Shown: one piece after another, positions 1-8,098 of the stretch
Position numbering within the stretch: position 1 is the first letter of the stretch
Layout of the letters: the number at the start of each line of letters is the position of its first letter
DNA from: JAVKFY01 sp040223615
GTDB taxonomy: Bacteria > Pseudomonadota > Alphaproteobacteria > GCA-2731375
Assembly (NCBI GenBank): GCA_040223615.1
Contig: JAVKFY010000058.1
Span: 62,001 to 126,000, forward strand
Length of the DNA stretch: 64,000 nucleotides
Reading direction: 5' to 3'
Program-made: the position numbers and the translations under genes
The notes under the pieces: model-generated
What the model was told of the DNA's origin: nothing
Seen by the model: only the letters and a program-made list of their open reading frames with translations
Databases searched by the model: none

Positions 1-2
1 GC

Positions 3-1907
3 ATGCTCGGCATCGCGGGCCTCCACTTCGCTAGCAAGACGATTGAGCGTATCGACCTCGCGGAAATGGCAGCTATCGAGGACATTTCGCGGACCGGCGC
101 CCAGATCAACACGATCGTCTCCAACCTCGAGGGCCAGGAGAAGGACTTCATCCTGAGCAAGGACCTCGCGGTTCTGGATGCCCGCGATGCGCGATTGGCA
201 AGAGCGCTCGAGAGCCTGGAAACCATCCATCAGCGACTTCAGGCGATCGGCGCCGAGGACAACGCGCAGTTCGTGGGCGCGCTGCGGACGAAGCTGGCGG
301 CCAGCGACGCGGCTTTCGTGGCGCTTCGCGACAACATGACCCGGCTTGGGCTCGATCCGAAATCCGGCCTGGAAGGCGAACTCCGCGCCGCCGTGCACGA
401 GATCGAGACGACCCTCGGCGAGGTGGACGCGGCAGAGCTCAAAATTCTGATGCTGATGATGCGCCGCCACGAGAAGGACTACATGCTGCGCGGCGATCCG
501 AAATACGCCACCAGGATCGATGCCCGGGTTGGCGAGTTCAAGGACGCGCTCGCCACGAGTGGCTTGAGCTTTGACCGCCAGGACAACCTGCTCGGCAAGC
601 TCGAAGACTACCGCAGCGGCGTCATGGCCTGGATCAATACCGACCGGGAGCGACTGGCGCTGACGGACGGCCTTGCCGGCGCCTACAATGAAGTCGCCAC
701 GCTGCTCGCTGCGCTGAGCGAGGGCCTGGAAGCGCAGGCGGTTGAAGCCCGCGGCACACTCGAGAACAAGCAAACCATGGCCGGATGGGCCATCATGGGC
801 GCGGTGGCCTTCATCGTCCTGTTGGTTGGCGCCATCGCGATGCTGGTCGGCCATCGCCTCGTCACCGCCATCAATCGGATCAACACCGCGATGTCGGCCC
901 TGGCCGCCGGCGAAGCGAGCGTCGAGATTCCTTTCGTCGACCGCCGCAACGAGATCGGCGAGATGGCCGCGGCGATCCAGGTGTTCAAGGACAACGCGAT
1001 CGAGAAGCAGCGACTGGAGGCGGACCAGGCGGAAGCCGAAAGCCGCCGCGCGGCCGAGCGCAAACAGCTCATGGACAGCCTGGCCGATGGCTTCGACGCC
1101 AGCGTGAAGGGCGTCGTCGACAGTGTCAGCGAACTGGTCCAGCAGTTGCAGGCGACGGCCAACCAGCTGAGCCGCGATGCGGAGGAAACCAGCGAGCAGT
1201 CCAACTCGGTCGCCACCTCGGCAGAGGAGGCCAGCACCAATGTCCAGACCGTCGCGGCAGCCGCGGAACAGCTCACCGCATCGATCGCCGAGATCGCACA
1301 ACAGGTGACCCGAGCCTCCGACCTCACTTCCAACGCGGTGACCGAGGCGGCACAGACCACCTCGGTGATGCAAGGCCTGTCGGATGCCGCACAGCAGATT
1401 GGCGACGTTGTCGGCCTGATCTCCGATATCGCCGGGCAGACCAACCTGCTGGCACTGAACGCCACGATCGAGGCGGCCAGGGCCGGCGAAGCCGGCAAGG
1501 GCTTCGCCGTCGTCGCGTCCGAGGTCAAGAACCTGGCCAGCCAGACCGCCAAGGCCACCGAGGACATCGGCGGCCAGATCCGCGGCGTCCAGGAAGCCAC
1601 GACCAGGGCCGTCGCGGCCATCGAGTCCATTGCCGGGACGATCACGGCAATGACCGAAATCTCCGCCAGCGTCGCGTCTGCGGTGGAGGAGCAGGGCTCC
1701 GCGACCCAGGAGATCACCCGCAACACGCAGCGGGCGGCCAGTGGCACCGACCAGGTCTCGGCGAGTATTTCCGGCGTCTCGCGCGCAGCATCGCAGACCG
1801 GTGCCGCGGCGACCCAGCTCGGCAGCGCGGTCGGCGCGCTGTCGGCACAGTCGGACACCTTGCGCGGCGAGGTGGCGCAATTCACCGCCAAGGTCCGCGC
1901 CGCCTAA
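3..1907 (+). CDS. Methyl-accepting chemotaxis protein, 5' end outside window
   Basis: Chemoreceptor that passes ligand binding to CheA/CheW. The readable part is 634 residues. About 260 residues form a helical periplasmic sensor; the stretch RRHEKDYMLRGDPKY resembles the helical bimodular (HBM) type of sensor known from McpS-like receptors. A membrane segment follows at about 263-286, then a HAMP linker (about 287-340) and a long cytoplasmic coiled coil with the signalling hairpin near residue 480 (GQTNLLALNATIEAARAGE, then GKGFAVVASEVKNLA). No N-terminal membrane anchor is visible, so the true start almost certainly lies upstream of base 1 and the ATG at 3 is internal. A strong hairpin follows the stop, so it probably ends its transcript. 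Family assignment is firm; the ligand is unknown. Confidence 0.93.
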   Translation: MLGIAGLHFASKTIERIDLAEMAAIEDISRTGAQINTIVSNLEGQEKDFILSKDLAVLDARDARLARALESLETIHQRLQAIGAEDNAQFVGALRTKLAASDAAFVALRDNMTRLGLDPKSGLEGELRAAVHEIETTLGEVDAAELKILMLMMRRHEKDYMLRGDPKYATRIDARVGEFKDALATSGLSFDRQDNLLGKLEDYRSGVMAWINTDRERLALTDGLAGAYNEVATLLAALSEGLEAQAVEARGTLENKQTMAGWAIMGAVAFIVLLVGAIAMLVGHRLVTAINRINTAMSALAAGEASVEIPFVDRRNEIGEMAAAIQVFKDNAIEKQRLEADQAEAESRRAAERKQLMDSLADGFDASVKGVVDSVSELVQQLQATANQLSRDAEETSEQSNSVATSAEEASTNVQTVAAAAEQLTASIAEIAQQVTRASDLTSNAVTEAAQTTSVMQGLSDAAQQIGDVVGLISDIAGQTNLLALNATIEAARAGEAGKGFAVVASEVKNLASQTAKATEDIGGQIRGVQEATTRAVAAIESIAGTITAMTEISASVASAVEEQGSATQEITRNTQRAASGTDQVSASISGVSRAASQTGAAATQLGSAVGALSAQSDTLRGEVAQFTAKVRAA

Positions 1908-1927
1908 GCCGCCGAAACACCCGATGC

Positions 1928-1962
1928 GGCCCTACCCGGCGTCTTCGGCGCCCGGTAGGGCC
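1928..1962 (+). terminator. Hairpin terminator after chemoreceptor gene
   Basis: A nine-base perfect inverted repeat (GGCCCTACC at 1928-1936 and GGTAGGGCC at 1954-1962) with further C-G pairing inside and a TCTTCGG loop. It lies 20 bases after the chemoreceptor stop. There is no clear T tract, so termination is inferred from position and stem strength. Confidence 0.6.
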
Positions 1963-2036
1963 ATCGCCCGCCGACCGGCAGGCGACGACGCGACGGGTGA
2001 TACCGTTTCGGTCGATCTTGCTCTAGGCTTGCCGCC

Positions 2037-3467
2037 ATGAGCAGCCATCACCTTATCGCCGTCGTGAAGCGCGACTGCCCGACCTGCGCCATGGTCGCGC
2101 CAGTTCTCGGCCAACTGGCGCAGCGCGGTGTCCTGACCGTGTACAGCCAGGACGACCCCGGCTTCCCGGAGACGGTGCCCGGCGTCGCCGACGACACCGC
2201 CCTGGACCGCTCCTACGAGCTCGGCATCGAGATCGTCCCGACGCTGATCCGCCATCGCGACGGCCAGGAGGACAGCCGTGCGGTCGGCTGGAACCGGGCC
2301 GAATGGCAGGCGCTGACCGGCATCGACGACCTCGGCCACAACCTGCCGGAGAACCAGCCCGGCTGCGGCGCGCTGAACCAGGACCCAGCCAAGCTGCGCG
2401 CCCTGAAGCTGCGCCACGGCGACACCGGTCTGAGCGCCCGCGCCATCGAGATCGGCGGCGAGGAGGACGACATCGAGGCCTGCTACGACCGTGACTGGTC
2501 CGATGGCCTGCCGGTCGTGCCGCCGACGCCGGAGCGCGTGCTGGCGATGCTGGAGGGCACCTCGCGCCGGCCAGACGAGGTGCTGGGCGAGGTGGCGCCG
2601 AACCTGGACGCCTGCACCGTGGAGAAGGTTGCGATCAACGCGGTGCTGGCTGGTTGCCGGCCGGAATACCTGCCCGCGGTGCTGGCCGCCGTGGAATGCA
2701 TCCTGGACCGCGACTTCAACCTGCACGGCGTGCTGGCCACCACCCGTTTCGTCAGCCCGGTGGTGATCGTCAACGGGCCCATCGCGCGGGCCATCGGCAT
2801 GAACGCCAAGGGCAACGCTCTGGGCCAGGGCAACCGCGCCAACGCCACCATCGGTCGTGCCGTGAACCTCGTCGTGCGCAATGTCGGCGGCGGCAAACCA
2901 GGCGGCGTCGACCGTTCCACGCTCGGCAGCCCCGGCAAGTACACCTACTGCTTCGCTGAGGACGAGCCCGGCTCGGCCTGGACCCCGTTCACCGTCGACC
3001 GTGGCTTGAAGGCGGGCACCAGCGCCGTCACCGTCTTCGCCGGCTCCGGCCTGCAACCGGTGATCGACGAACGCGGCCGCACCCCGGAAGACCTGGCGTC
3101 GACCTTCGCCAACAGCCTGCGCGCCGTCGACAACATCAACAAGTTCCCGGCGCCCGACGCGATGCTGGTGGTCTGCCCGGAACACGAGCGCACCATCAAT
3201 GGCGGCGGCTGGGACAAGGCGCGCCTGCACGCCGAACTGATGACCCGGCTCACGCTCCCGGCCGACGAGGTGATGCCGGGCCAAAACGGCATCCAGGAGG
3301 GGGCATCGCCAAAGCTCGCCGGCAAGCAGGTCAGCAAGTTCCTGCCGCACGCGCTGATGATCGTCCGCGCCGGCGGCAGCGCCGGCAAGTTCTCCGCCAT
3401 CATCGCCGGCTTCACGCCGTCCACCGAACACACCAGCCGACCCGTCACCAAGGAGGTCAAGGCATGA
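2037..3467 (+). CDS. Thioredoxin-like CPTC protein, partner of UGSC selenoprotein
   Basis: 476 residues. The N-terminal 90 or so residues look like a thioredoxin fold with the redox motif CPTC (VVKRDCPTCAMVAP, residues 9-22) and a cis-proline candidate in EIVPTLIRHRDG. Both cysteines are TGC codons, so this protein itself carries no selenocysteine. The remaining 380 residues form a separate domain beginning near DWSDGLPVVPPTPERV, with glycine-rich conserved-looking stretches (NAKGNALGQGNRANATIG); I cannot name its fold or reaction. The stop overlaps the start of the UGSC gene by four bases (ATGA), so the two are probably translationally coupled and may work as a redox pair. That partnership is inferred from position. 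No strong ribosome binding site is visible before the ATG. Confidence 0.75.
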   Translation: MSSHHLIAVVKRDCPTCAMVAPVLGQLAQRGVLTVYSQDDPGFPETVPGVADDTALDRSYELGIEIVPTLIRHRDGQEDSRAVGWNRAEWQALTGIDDLGHNLPENQPGCGALNQDPAKLRALKLRHGDTGLSARAIEIGGEEDDIEACYDRDWSDGLPVVPPTPERVLAMLEGTSRRPDEVLGEVAPNLDACTVEKVAINAVLAGCRPEYLPAVLAAVECILDRDFNLHGVLATTRFVSPVVIVNGPIARAIGMNAKGNALGQGNRANATIGRAVNLVVRNVGGGKPGGVDRSTLGSPGKYTYCFAEDEPGSAWTPFTVDRGLKAGTSAVTVFAGSGLQPVIDERGRTPEDLASTFANSLRAVDNINKFPAPDAMLVVCPEHERTINGGGWDKARLHAELMTRLTLPADEVMPGQNGIQEGASPKLAGKQVSKFLPHALMIVRAGGSAGKFSAIIAGFTPSTEHTSRPVTKEVKA

Positions 3468-3988
3468 CCACACTGCTCGACCCCACCGCGGAACGCGAGG
3501 TCGCGGCCCGCACCCGCGTCCCCCGCCCCGCAAGCCTGGAGGGCCTCACCGTCGCGGTGCTGGACATCTCCAAGCCGCGCGGCGACGTCTTCCTCGACCG
3601 CCTCTCCGAGCGTCTCGGCGAGAACGGCATCGCGGTCAAGCGCTACAAGAAGCCGACCGTGACCCGCCCGGCTCCGCTCGAACTGCAACAGCAGATCGCG
3701 CTGGAAGCCAACATCGTGGTCGAAGGCCTGGCCGACTGAGGCTCGTGCACGTCGTGCTGTACGCATGACCTGGCGAACCTGGAGGCCCGCGGCCTGCCCG
3801 CCATCGGCGTGGCGACGGAGGAGTTCGTGCAAGCCGCCGACACGCAAGGCAGCGCGCTCGGCTTCGAGCCGGAATGGGTCTGGGTCCCGCACCCGATCCA
3901 GGATCGCACCGACGATGAGCTGAAGGCGCTGGCCGACAGGCATTTCGAGGCCATCGTGGCCAAGCTCACCAAGCAAACGGACGACTAG
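3464..3988 (+). CDS. UGSC-family selenoprotein, in-frame TGA decoded as selenocysteine
   Basis: The frame opened by the ATG at 3464 meets TGA at 3737-3739 (codon 92) and then continues open to TAG at 3986-3988, giving 174 residues. The residues around the TGA read EGLAD-U-GSCTSCCTHDLAN, which is the signature that names the UGSC (seleno)protein family: U or C followed by Gly-Ser-Cys. The upstream half (LDISKPRGDVFLDRL, VKRYKKPTVTRPAP) and the downstream half (GVATEEFVQAA, HPIQDRTDDELKALADRH) both read as normal family protein, with no frameshift, and the next gene starts directly after the TAG. Treating the TGA as a stop would remove the motif and leave an 82-residue tail without a plausible start. 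The reaction is unknown; a thiol/selenol redox role is inferred from U92, C95, C98 and C99 and from the CPTC partner upstream. Automated annotation would probably call it a 91-residue protein or a pseudogene. Confidence 0.88.
3740..3770 (+). promoter_or_regulatory. Candidate bacterial SECIS stem-loop after the selenocysteine UGA
   Basis: Bacterial SelB reads a stem-loop lying within the coding sequence just 3' of the UGA. Here CGTGCA (3744-3749) can pair with TGTACG (3758-3763), allowing one G-U pair, around the loop CGTCGTGC, whose second base is the G usually needed. An alternative shorter fold pairs GCAC (3747-3750) with GTGC (3754-3757) around a GTC loop. The apical loop is somewhat closer to the UGA than in the textbook formate dehydrogenase element, so the exact fold is uncertain. 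No folding energy was computed. Confidence 0.5.
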
Positions 3989-5044
3989 ATGTTCGAAGAG
4001 ATCGAGACCCCGGCCGTGCTGGTCGACCTGGACATCGTGGAGCGCAACATCGCCCGCTTCCAGGAACACTGCACCAAGACCGGCATCGCCGCCCGGCCGC
4101 ACATCAAGACCCACAAGCTGCCCGACCTGGCCCGCCGCCAGGTCGAGGCGGGCGCGGTTGGCATCACCTGCCAGAAAGTCGGCGAGGCCGAGGTGATGGC
4201 CGACGGCGGCCTCGACGACATCTTCATCACCTACAACATCCTGGGCGAGAGCAAGGTGCAGCGCCTCGCAGCGCTGGCGCGGCGGATCAGGATGTCGGTG
4301 GTGGCCGACAACCCGACCGTGGTTGACGGTCTGTCCAAGGGCTTCGCCAACGAGCCGGCGCCGCTGCCGGTGCTGGTCGAATGCGACACCGGCGCCGGCC
4401 GCTGCGGCGTGCAGAGCCCCGGCGACGCGCTCGAACTCGCCAAGCGCATCCACGCTGCGCCGGGTCTTGAGCTGGGCGGCCTGATGACTTTCCCGCCGAT
4501 GAAGGACGAGGCCCGGGTCGATGCCTGGCTGACCGAGGCGCGCGGCCTACTGCTGGCCGAGGGCCTGCCCTGCCCGCGCGTCAGTTCCGGCGGCACGCCG
4601 AACATGTGGCGCAGCGGCGATGTGCCGACCGCCACCGAGCACCGCGCCGGCACCTACATCTACAACGACCGTTCGCTGGTCGAGGGCGGCGTCTGCGGCC
4701 CGGCCGACTGCGCGCTCACCGTGATGAGCACCGTAGTCAGCCGGCCGACCGACACGCGCGGCATCCTCGATGCCGGCTCCAAGGTGCTGACCACCGACCT
4801 GTTCGGGCTGACCGGCCACGGCCTGATAGCCACCGCGCCGACCGCCGCCGTGGCGGGCCTGTCGGAGGAACACGGTATTCTCGATCTCTCCAAATCCAAC
4901 TGGCGCCCGGGTGTCGGCGCCCGCGTTCGCGTGATCCCGAACCACGCCTGCGTCGTCACCAACATGATGGACCGGCTGTATTTCATCCGCGGCGACAAGG
5001 TCGAGGCCGAGATCGAAGTCGCGGCCCGCGGCAAGGTTACCTGA
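3989..5044 (+). CDS. PLP-dependent D-threonine aldolase / D-serine dehydratase-like enzyme
   Basis: 351 residues with an alanine-racemase-type N-terminal barrel and a C-terminal domain of the D-serine dehydratase-like class. The N-terminal motif ETPAVLVDLDIVERNI and the segment RPHIKTHKLPDLA contain the lysines expected to hold pyridoxal phosphate. Near the end, IPNHACVVTNMMD supplies the His and Cys that bind the metal in this class. The family splits D-3-hydroxy amino acids (D-threonine to glycine and acetaldehyde) or dehydrates D-serine to pyruvate; the sequence does not decide which. The ATG follows the TAG of the selenoprotein gene with no gap, so it belongs to the same operon. Its own stop overlaps the next start (TGATG). 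Confidence 0.87.
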   Translation: MFEEIETPAVLVDLDIVERNIARFQEHCTKTGIAARPHIKTHKLPDLARRQVEAGAVGITCQKVGEAEVMADGGLDDIFITYNILGESKVQRLAALARRIRMSVVADNPTVVDGLSKGFANEPAPLPVLVECDTGAGRCGVQSPGDALELAKRIHAAPGLELGGLMTFPPMKDEARVDAWLTEARGLLLAEGLPCPRVSSGGTPNMWRSGDVPTATEHRAGTYIYNDRSLVEGGVCGPADCALTVMSTVVSRPTDTRGILDAGSKVLTTDLFGLTGHGLIATAPTAAVAGLSEEHGILDLSKSNWRPGVGARVRVIPNHACVVTNMMDRLYFIRGDKVEAEIEVAARGKVT

Positions 5045-5535
5045 TGACCGAACGAAAGCTCGCCAACGTCGCCTCCAGCCTGTCGCTGACCGCCGCCGAC
5101 GCGATCTGCACCGAGGCCCTGGCCTTCGGTCGCGAACACGAGCTGCTGCCGCTGACCGTCGTGGTGATCGACAGCGGCGGCCATATCGTCTGCCTGAAGC
5201 GCGAGGACGGTTGCGGCACGGTGCGCGTCGGGATCGCGCTCGCCAAGGCCAGCGCCGTCGTCGGCATGGGCGTGTCCAGCCGCCTCCTGGGTGCCAGGTT
5301 GCGGGAGCGGGTGGCGTTCCAGAACGCCATCGCCGCCGCGTCCGATGGCCGCTTCGCCGCCGTGCCGGGCGGCGTCGCCATCCTGGACGAGGACGGCGAC
5401 ATCGTCGGCGCGGTGGGGATCAGCGGCGATGCGTCCGACCGCGACGAGGCCGCCGCCATCCACGGCATCCACCAGGCCGGCCTGGCCTCCGACCCGCCCG
5501 AGGCCGCGCCGAACTGGAAAGAGGCGGGCCTGTAG
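5044..5535 (+). CDS. GlcG/HbpS-family heme-degrading or cofactor-binding domain protein
   Basis: 163 residues, the usual size of the GlcG/HbpS fold. The typical family pattern is present: two alternating helices and a sheet with PLTVVVIDSGGHIVCLKRED, then GIALAKASAVVGMG and AVPGGVAILDEDGDIVGAVGISGDASDRDEA. HbpS homologues bind heme, and GlcG is encoded with glycolate oxidation genes but has no firmly known role. It is the last gene of the operon that starts at 2037, with its ATG overlapping the upstream stop, so it is probably an accessory protein of that pathway. A repeat-rich region follows. Confidence 0.85.
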   Translation: MTERKLANVASSLSLTAADAICTEALAFGREHELLPLTVVVIDSGGHIVCLKREDGCGTVRVGIALAKASAVVGMGVSSRLLGARLRERVAFQNAIAAASDGRFAAVPGGVAILDEDGDIVGAVGISGDASDRDEAAAIHGIHQAGLASDPPEAAPNWKEAGL

Positions 5536-5582
5536 CGTCGGACTTGGGCTCGCCGAGCGTATCTGCCTCCACCACGAAATCC

Positions 5583-5683
5583 GTCACCCCGGACTTGATC
5601 CGGAGTCCATGGCGCCGTTTGCGGAGCTTCGACTTGTTCGCGACCGTGCGGCCGTGGACATGGATGCCGGCGCAAGGCCGGCA
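5583..5683. repeat. REP-like dispersed palindromic element
   Basis: A 27-base unit at 5583-5609 (starts GTCACCCCGGACTTGATC) matches, with one difference, the two arms of the large palindrome at 10968-11047. A second hairpin follows at 5665-5683 (TGCCGGC, loop GCAAG, GCCGGCA). The element lies between two convergent genes, where such units can act as terminators or stabilise mRNA ends. The rest of 5536-5761 holds no gene that I can support. Confidence 0.65.
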
Positions 5684-5761
5684 CGACGGAATATGTGAAC
5701 GCCAAACGTCACGCGAAAGGCAGCGGCCCGCGAAACGTTCCAATCGGGACGTGGTGCGTGA

Positions 5762-8098
5762 TCAGCACGTCGCCACGCCGTTCGGAATCGCGTTCAGCAC
5801 CCGCTCTGGCGTGCACGGCAACTGCGCGATGTGTCCGCCGAGCGGCGCCAGCGCGTCGTTGATCGCGTTCAGCACGGCGGCCGACGCGCCAGCCGTGCCG
5901 GCCTCGCCCGCGCCGCGCGTGCCGAGTTCGCTCCCCGCCACCGGGGTCTCGACGTGCAGCACCTCGATATCGGGGAGCTCCGCCGCCATCGGCACGAGAT
6001 AGTCGGCCAGCGAAGCGGTGAGCAGCTGGCCTTGGTCGTCATAGACGATTTCCTCCCAAAGCGCCGCGCCCAACCCCTGGGTGACACCGCCGCGGATCTG
6101 CTCCGCCACCAGCAGCGGGTTGATCTGCCGCCCGCAATCGTGCGCCACGACATGACGCAGCAGCCGCACCGCGCCGGTCTCGGCGTCAACCTCAACATGC
6201 GAGAGCTGCATGCCGCAGGTCGGCACGAACGGCCGCGCCGTGTTCACATAGTGGCCGACGACAGACAACTCGGGCTGCGTGCCTGGCGGCAGCTCGAAGG
6301 GCCGGAAGGTCGCCAGCGCCGCCAGCTCGGCAACGCTCATCCGCGCGCCGCTCCCGTCAACAACCTCGCCATCGCGGATATCGAGTATCCCCACGTCGGC
6401 CTGCAGCACCGCCGCGGCCAGGTCGAGCACGTTGGCCCGCAGCTGCCGCGCTGCGCGCCAGGCCGCCTCGCCGCCGATGGTGATGCCCCGCGAGGCGAAG
6501 GCGCCGCCGCCATAGGGCGACGCGGCGCTGTCGCCGCTGCTGACCGCCACGTCGTCGGCCGCGACACCGAAGCCGGCGGCGACGATCTGCGCAATAGCGG
6601 CCTCGGTGCCCTGGCCTTGCTCGGTCACCGACGGCACGCAACGTAGTGTTCCGGAGGGTTCCAGTTTCAGTGCGCAGCCGTCCTGCGCACTGATCCTGAT
6701 GCCGCCGCGACCGTAATTCTGCGGCCCGGTGGCGGTGACCTCGATGAAGCTGGCGATGCCGATGCCGCGATATATGTTCTGCTCACGCAAACTGGCTTGC
6801 TCGGCACGTAGGACCGGCACGTCCACGGCCGCTTCCAGTGCCGCCAGACACGTGGGCAGTGACAGGCCCTCGAAAGTCGGCCCGGCCGGGCTGGTGTAGG
6901 CCGCAGCGTCGAGCAGGTTGCGCCGTCGCAGCTCCAGCGGATCGAGCCCGACCGCCGCCGCGCCGAGATCGACCAGGCGCTCGGTGATGGCGGCCGCGAT
7001 CGGATGGCCGACGGCCCGGTACTGTGCCACCGTGTTCTTGTTCTGGAACACCAGCGTGGTGTCACAGCGGTAGGCCTCGAAGCGATACGGCGCGCCGGTC
7101 ATGTTGCGAACGTTCACCGCCTCGCCCATCGACGTCCGCGGATAGACCGAAAAGGCGCCGATCGGCATCACATCCTCGACCGCGAAGGCCCGGATCGTCC
7201 CATCCTTGTCCAGCGCCATGCGCGCGGTCACCTGATGGTCGCGGGCATGGATGTCACTCAGCAGCGACTCCATCCGGTCCGCCACCCACTTCACCGGCCG
7301 CCCCAGGCGACGTGCCAGCAGGCAGGCGCAGATATCCTCCGGATAGAGATGCAGCTTGATGCCGTAAGCCCCGCCGACGTCCGGACACACCACCCGCACC
7401 CGATGTTCCGGCAGGCCGAGCAGATCGGCGTAGATGTCCTGCATCTGGTGCGGCACCTGGTGCGACTGGTACACCGTGAGCCCGTCGGCCTCGTCGTAGA
7501 CGGCAAGGGTCGAGCGTGGCTCCAGCGTCACGCCGGTATGTCGGGCGAAGCGGAACGTTTCCTCGATCACGCGGTCGGCAACCGCGAAAGCCGCATCGGG
7601 ATCGCCTGACTCCTGCCGACCGCGAAACGCAATGTTGTCCGACAGGTCATCGTGCAGGCGCGGCGCATCCGGCGCCAGCGCCGTCTCGACGTCGGCCAGC
7701 GGCGGCAACGGTGTCCAGTCGATCTCGACCCGCGCCGCCGCGTCCTCCGCCTCGGCGCGCGTACGGGCCACGACCGCGACAACCGGCTCGCCGCACCAGC
7801 GCGCCTTGTCGACCGCCAGTGGATGTTGCACGGCCTGCTTCAGGTCGGGAAAGAGATTGTGACGGCTGGTCCAGGCTTCGTACGCGCCGGCCAGATCGGC
7901 CGCCGTCACGACCGCGAGCGCGCCGCATGCCCCGGTTCGGATCGCCTCGATCCGTGCGTGCGCGTGCGGGCTGCGCACGAACGCGACATGCAGAAGACGC
8001 GAAGCCGGCAGATCGTCGGTGTAGCGTCCGCGCCCGCGCAGCAGTCGCGCCGCACGCGGCTGCGGACTCGGCTCGCCGATCGGTCGTGGCAGGCTCAC
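5762..8098 (-). CDS. Xanthine dehydrogenase-family molybdopterin-binding large subunit (orphan)
   Basis: 778 residues, the length of a CoxL/XdhB-type catalytic subunit. The a/b hammerhead domain is at the start (RLLRGRGRYTDDLP, HVAFVRSPHAHARIEAI) and the molybdenum-cofactor domains follow (CPDVGGAYGIKLHLYPEDI; GQGTEAAIAQIVAAG). The C-terminal glutamate that acts as the base is in LGTRGAGEAGTAGAS. The start is GTG at 8098. It sits directly after the nitronate monooxygenase gene with no gap, so they are co-transcribed. Unlike the clusters at 26561 and 54047, no FAD or 2Fe-2S subunit gene lies nearby, so either the partners are elsewhere or electrons go to another carrier. The substrate cannot be told from sequence. 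Confidence 0.88.
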   Translation of the reverse strand: MSLPRPIGEPSPQPRAARLLRGRGRYTDDLPASRLLHVAFVRSPHAHARIEAIRTGACGALAVVTAADLAGAYEAWTSRHNLFPDLKQAVQHPLAVDKARWCGEPVVAVVARTRAEAEDAAARVEIDWTPLPPLADVETALAPDAPRLHDDLSDNIAFRGRQESGDPDAAFAVADRVIEETFRFARHTGVTLEPRSTLAVYDEADGLTVYQSHQVPHQMQDIYADLLGLPEHRVRVVCPDVGGAYGIKLHLYPEDICACLLARRLGRPVKWVADRMESLLSDIHARDHQVTARMALDKDGTIRAFAVEDVMPIGAFSVYPRTSMGEAVNVRNMTGAPYRFEAYRCDTTLVFQNKNTVAQYRAVGHPIAAAITERLVDLGAAAVGLDPLELRRRNLLDAAAYTSPAGPTFEGLSLPTCLAALEAAVDVPVLRAEQASLREQNIYRGIGIASFIEVTATGPQNYGRGGIRISAQDGCALKLEPSGTLRCVPSVTEQGQGTEAAIAQIVAAGFGVAADDVAVSSGDSAASPYGGGAFASRGITIGGEAAWRAARQLRANVLDLAAAVLQADVGILDIRDGEVVDGSGARMSVAELAALATFRPFELPPGTQPELSVVGHYVNTARPFVPTCGMQLSHVEVDAETGAVRLLRHVVAHDCGRQINPLLVAEQIRGGVTQGLGAALWEEIVYDDQGQLLTASLADYLVPMAAELPDIEVLHVETPVAGSELGTRGAGEAGTAGASAAVLNAINDALAPLGGHIAQLPCTPERVLNAIPNGVATC

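Noticed and set aside
683..1891. A 402-residue open frame opposite the chemoreceptor gene
   Set aside because: Composition is Ser/Ala-rich with no recognisable domain, and the plus-strand chemoreceptor is unambiguous.
3464..3739. A 91-residue protein ending at the TGA at 3737
   Set aside because: It would lose the family's defining motif, and the 82 residues after the TGA are clearly part of the same protein in the same frame, so selenocysteine read-through fits better than a stop or a pseudogene.
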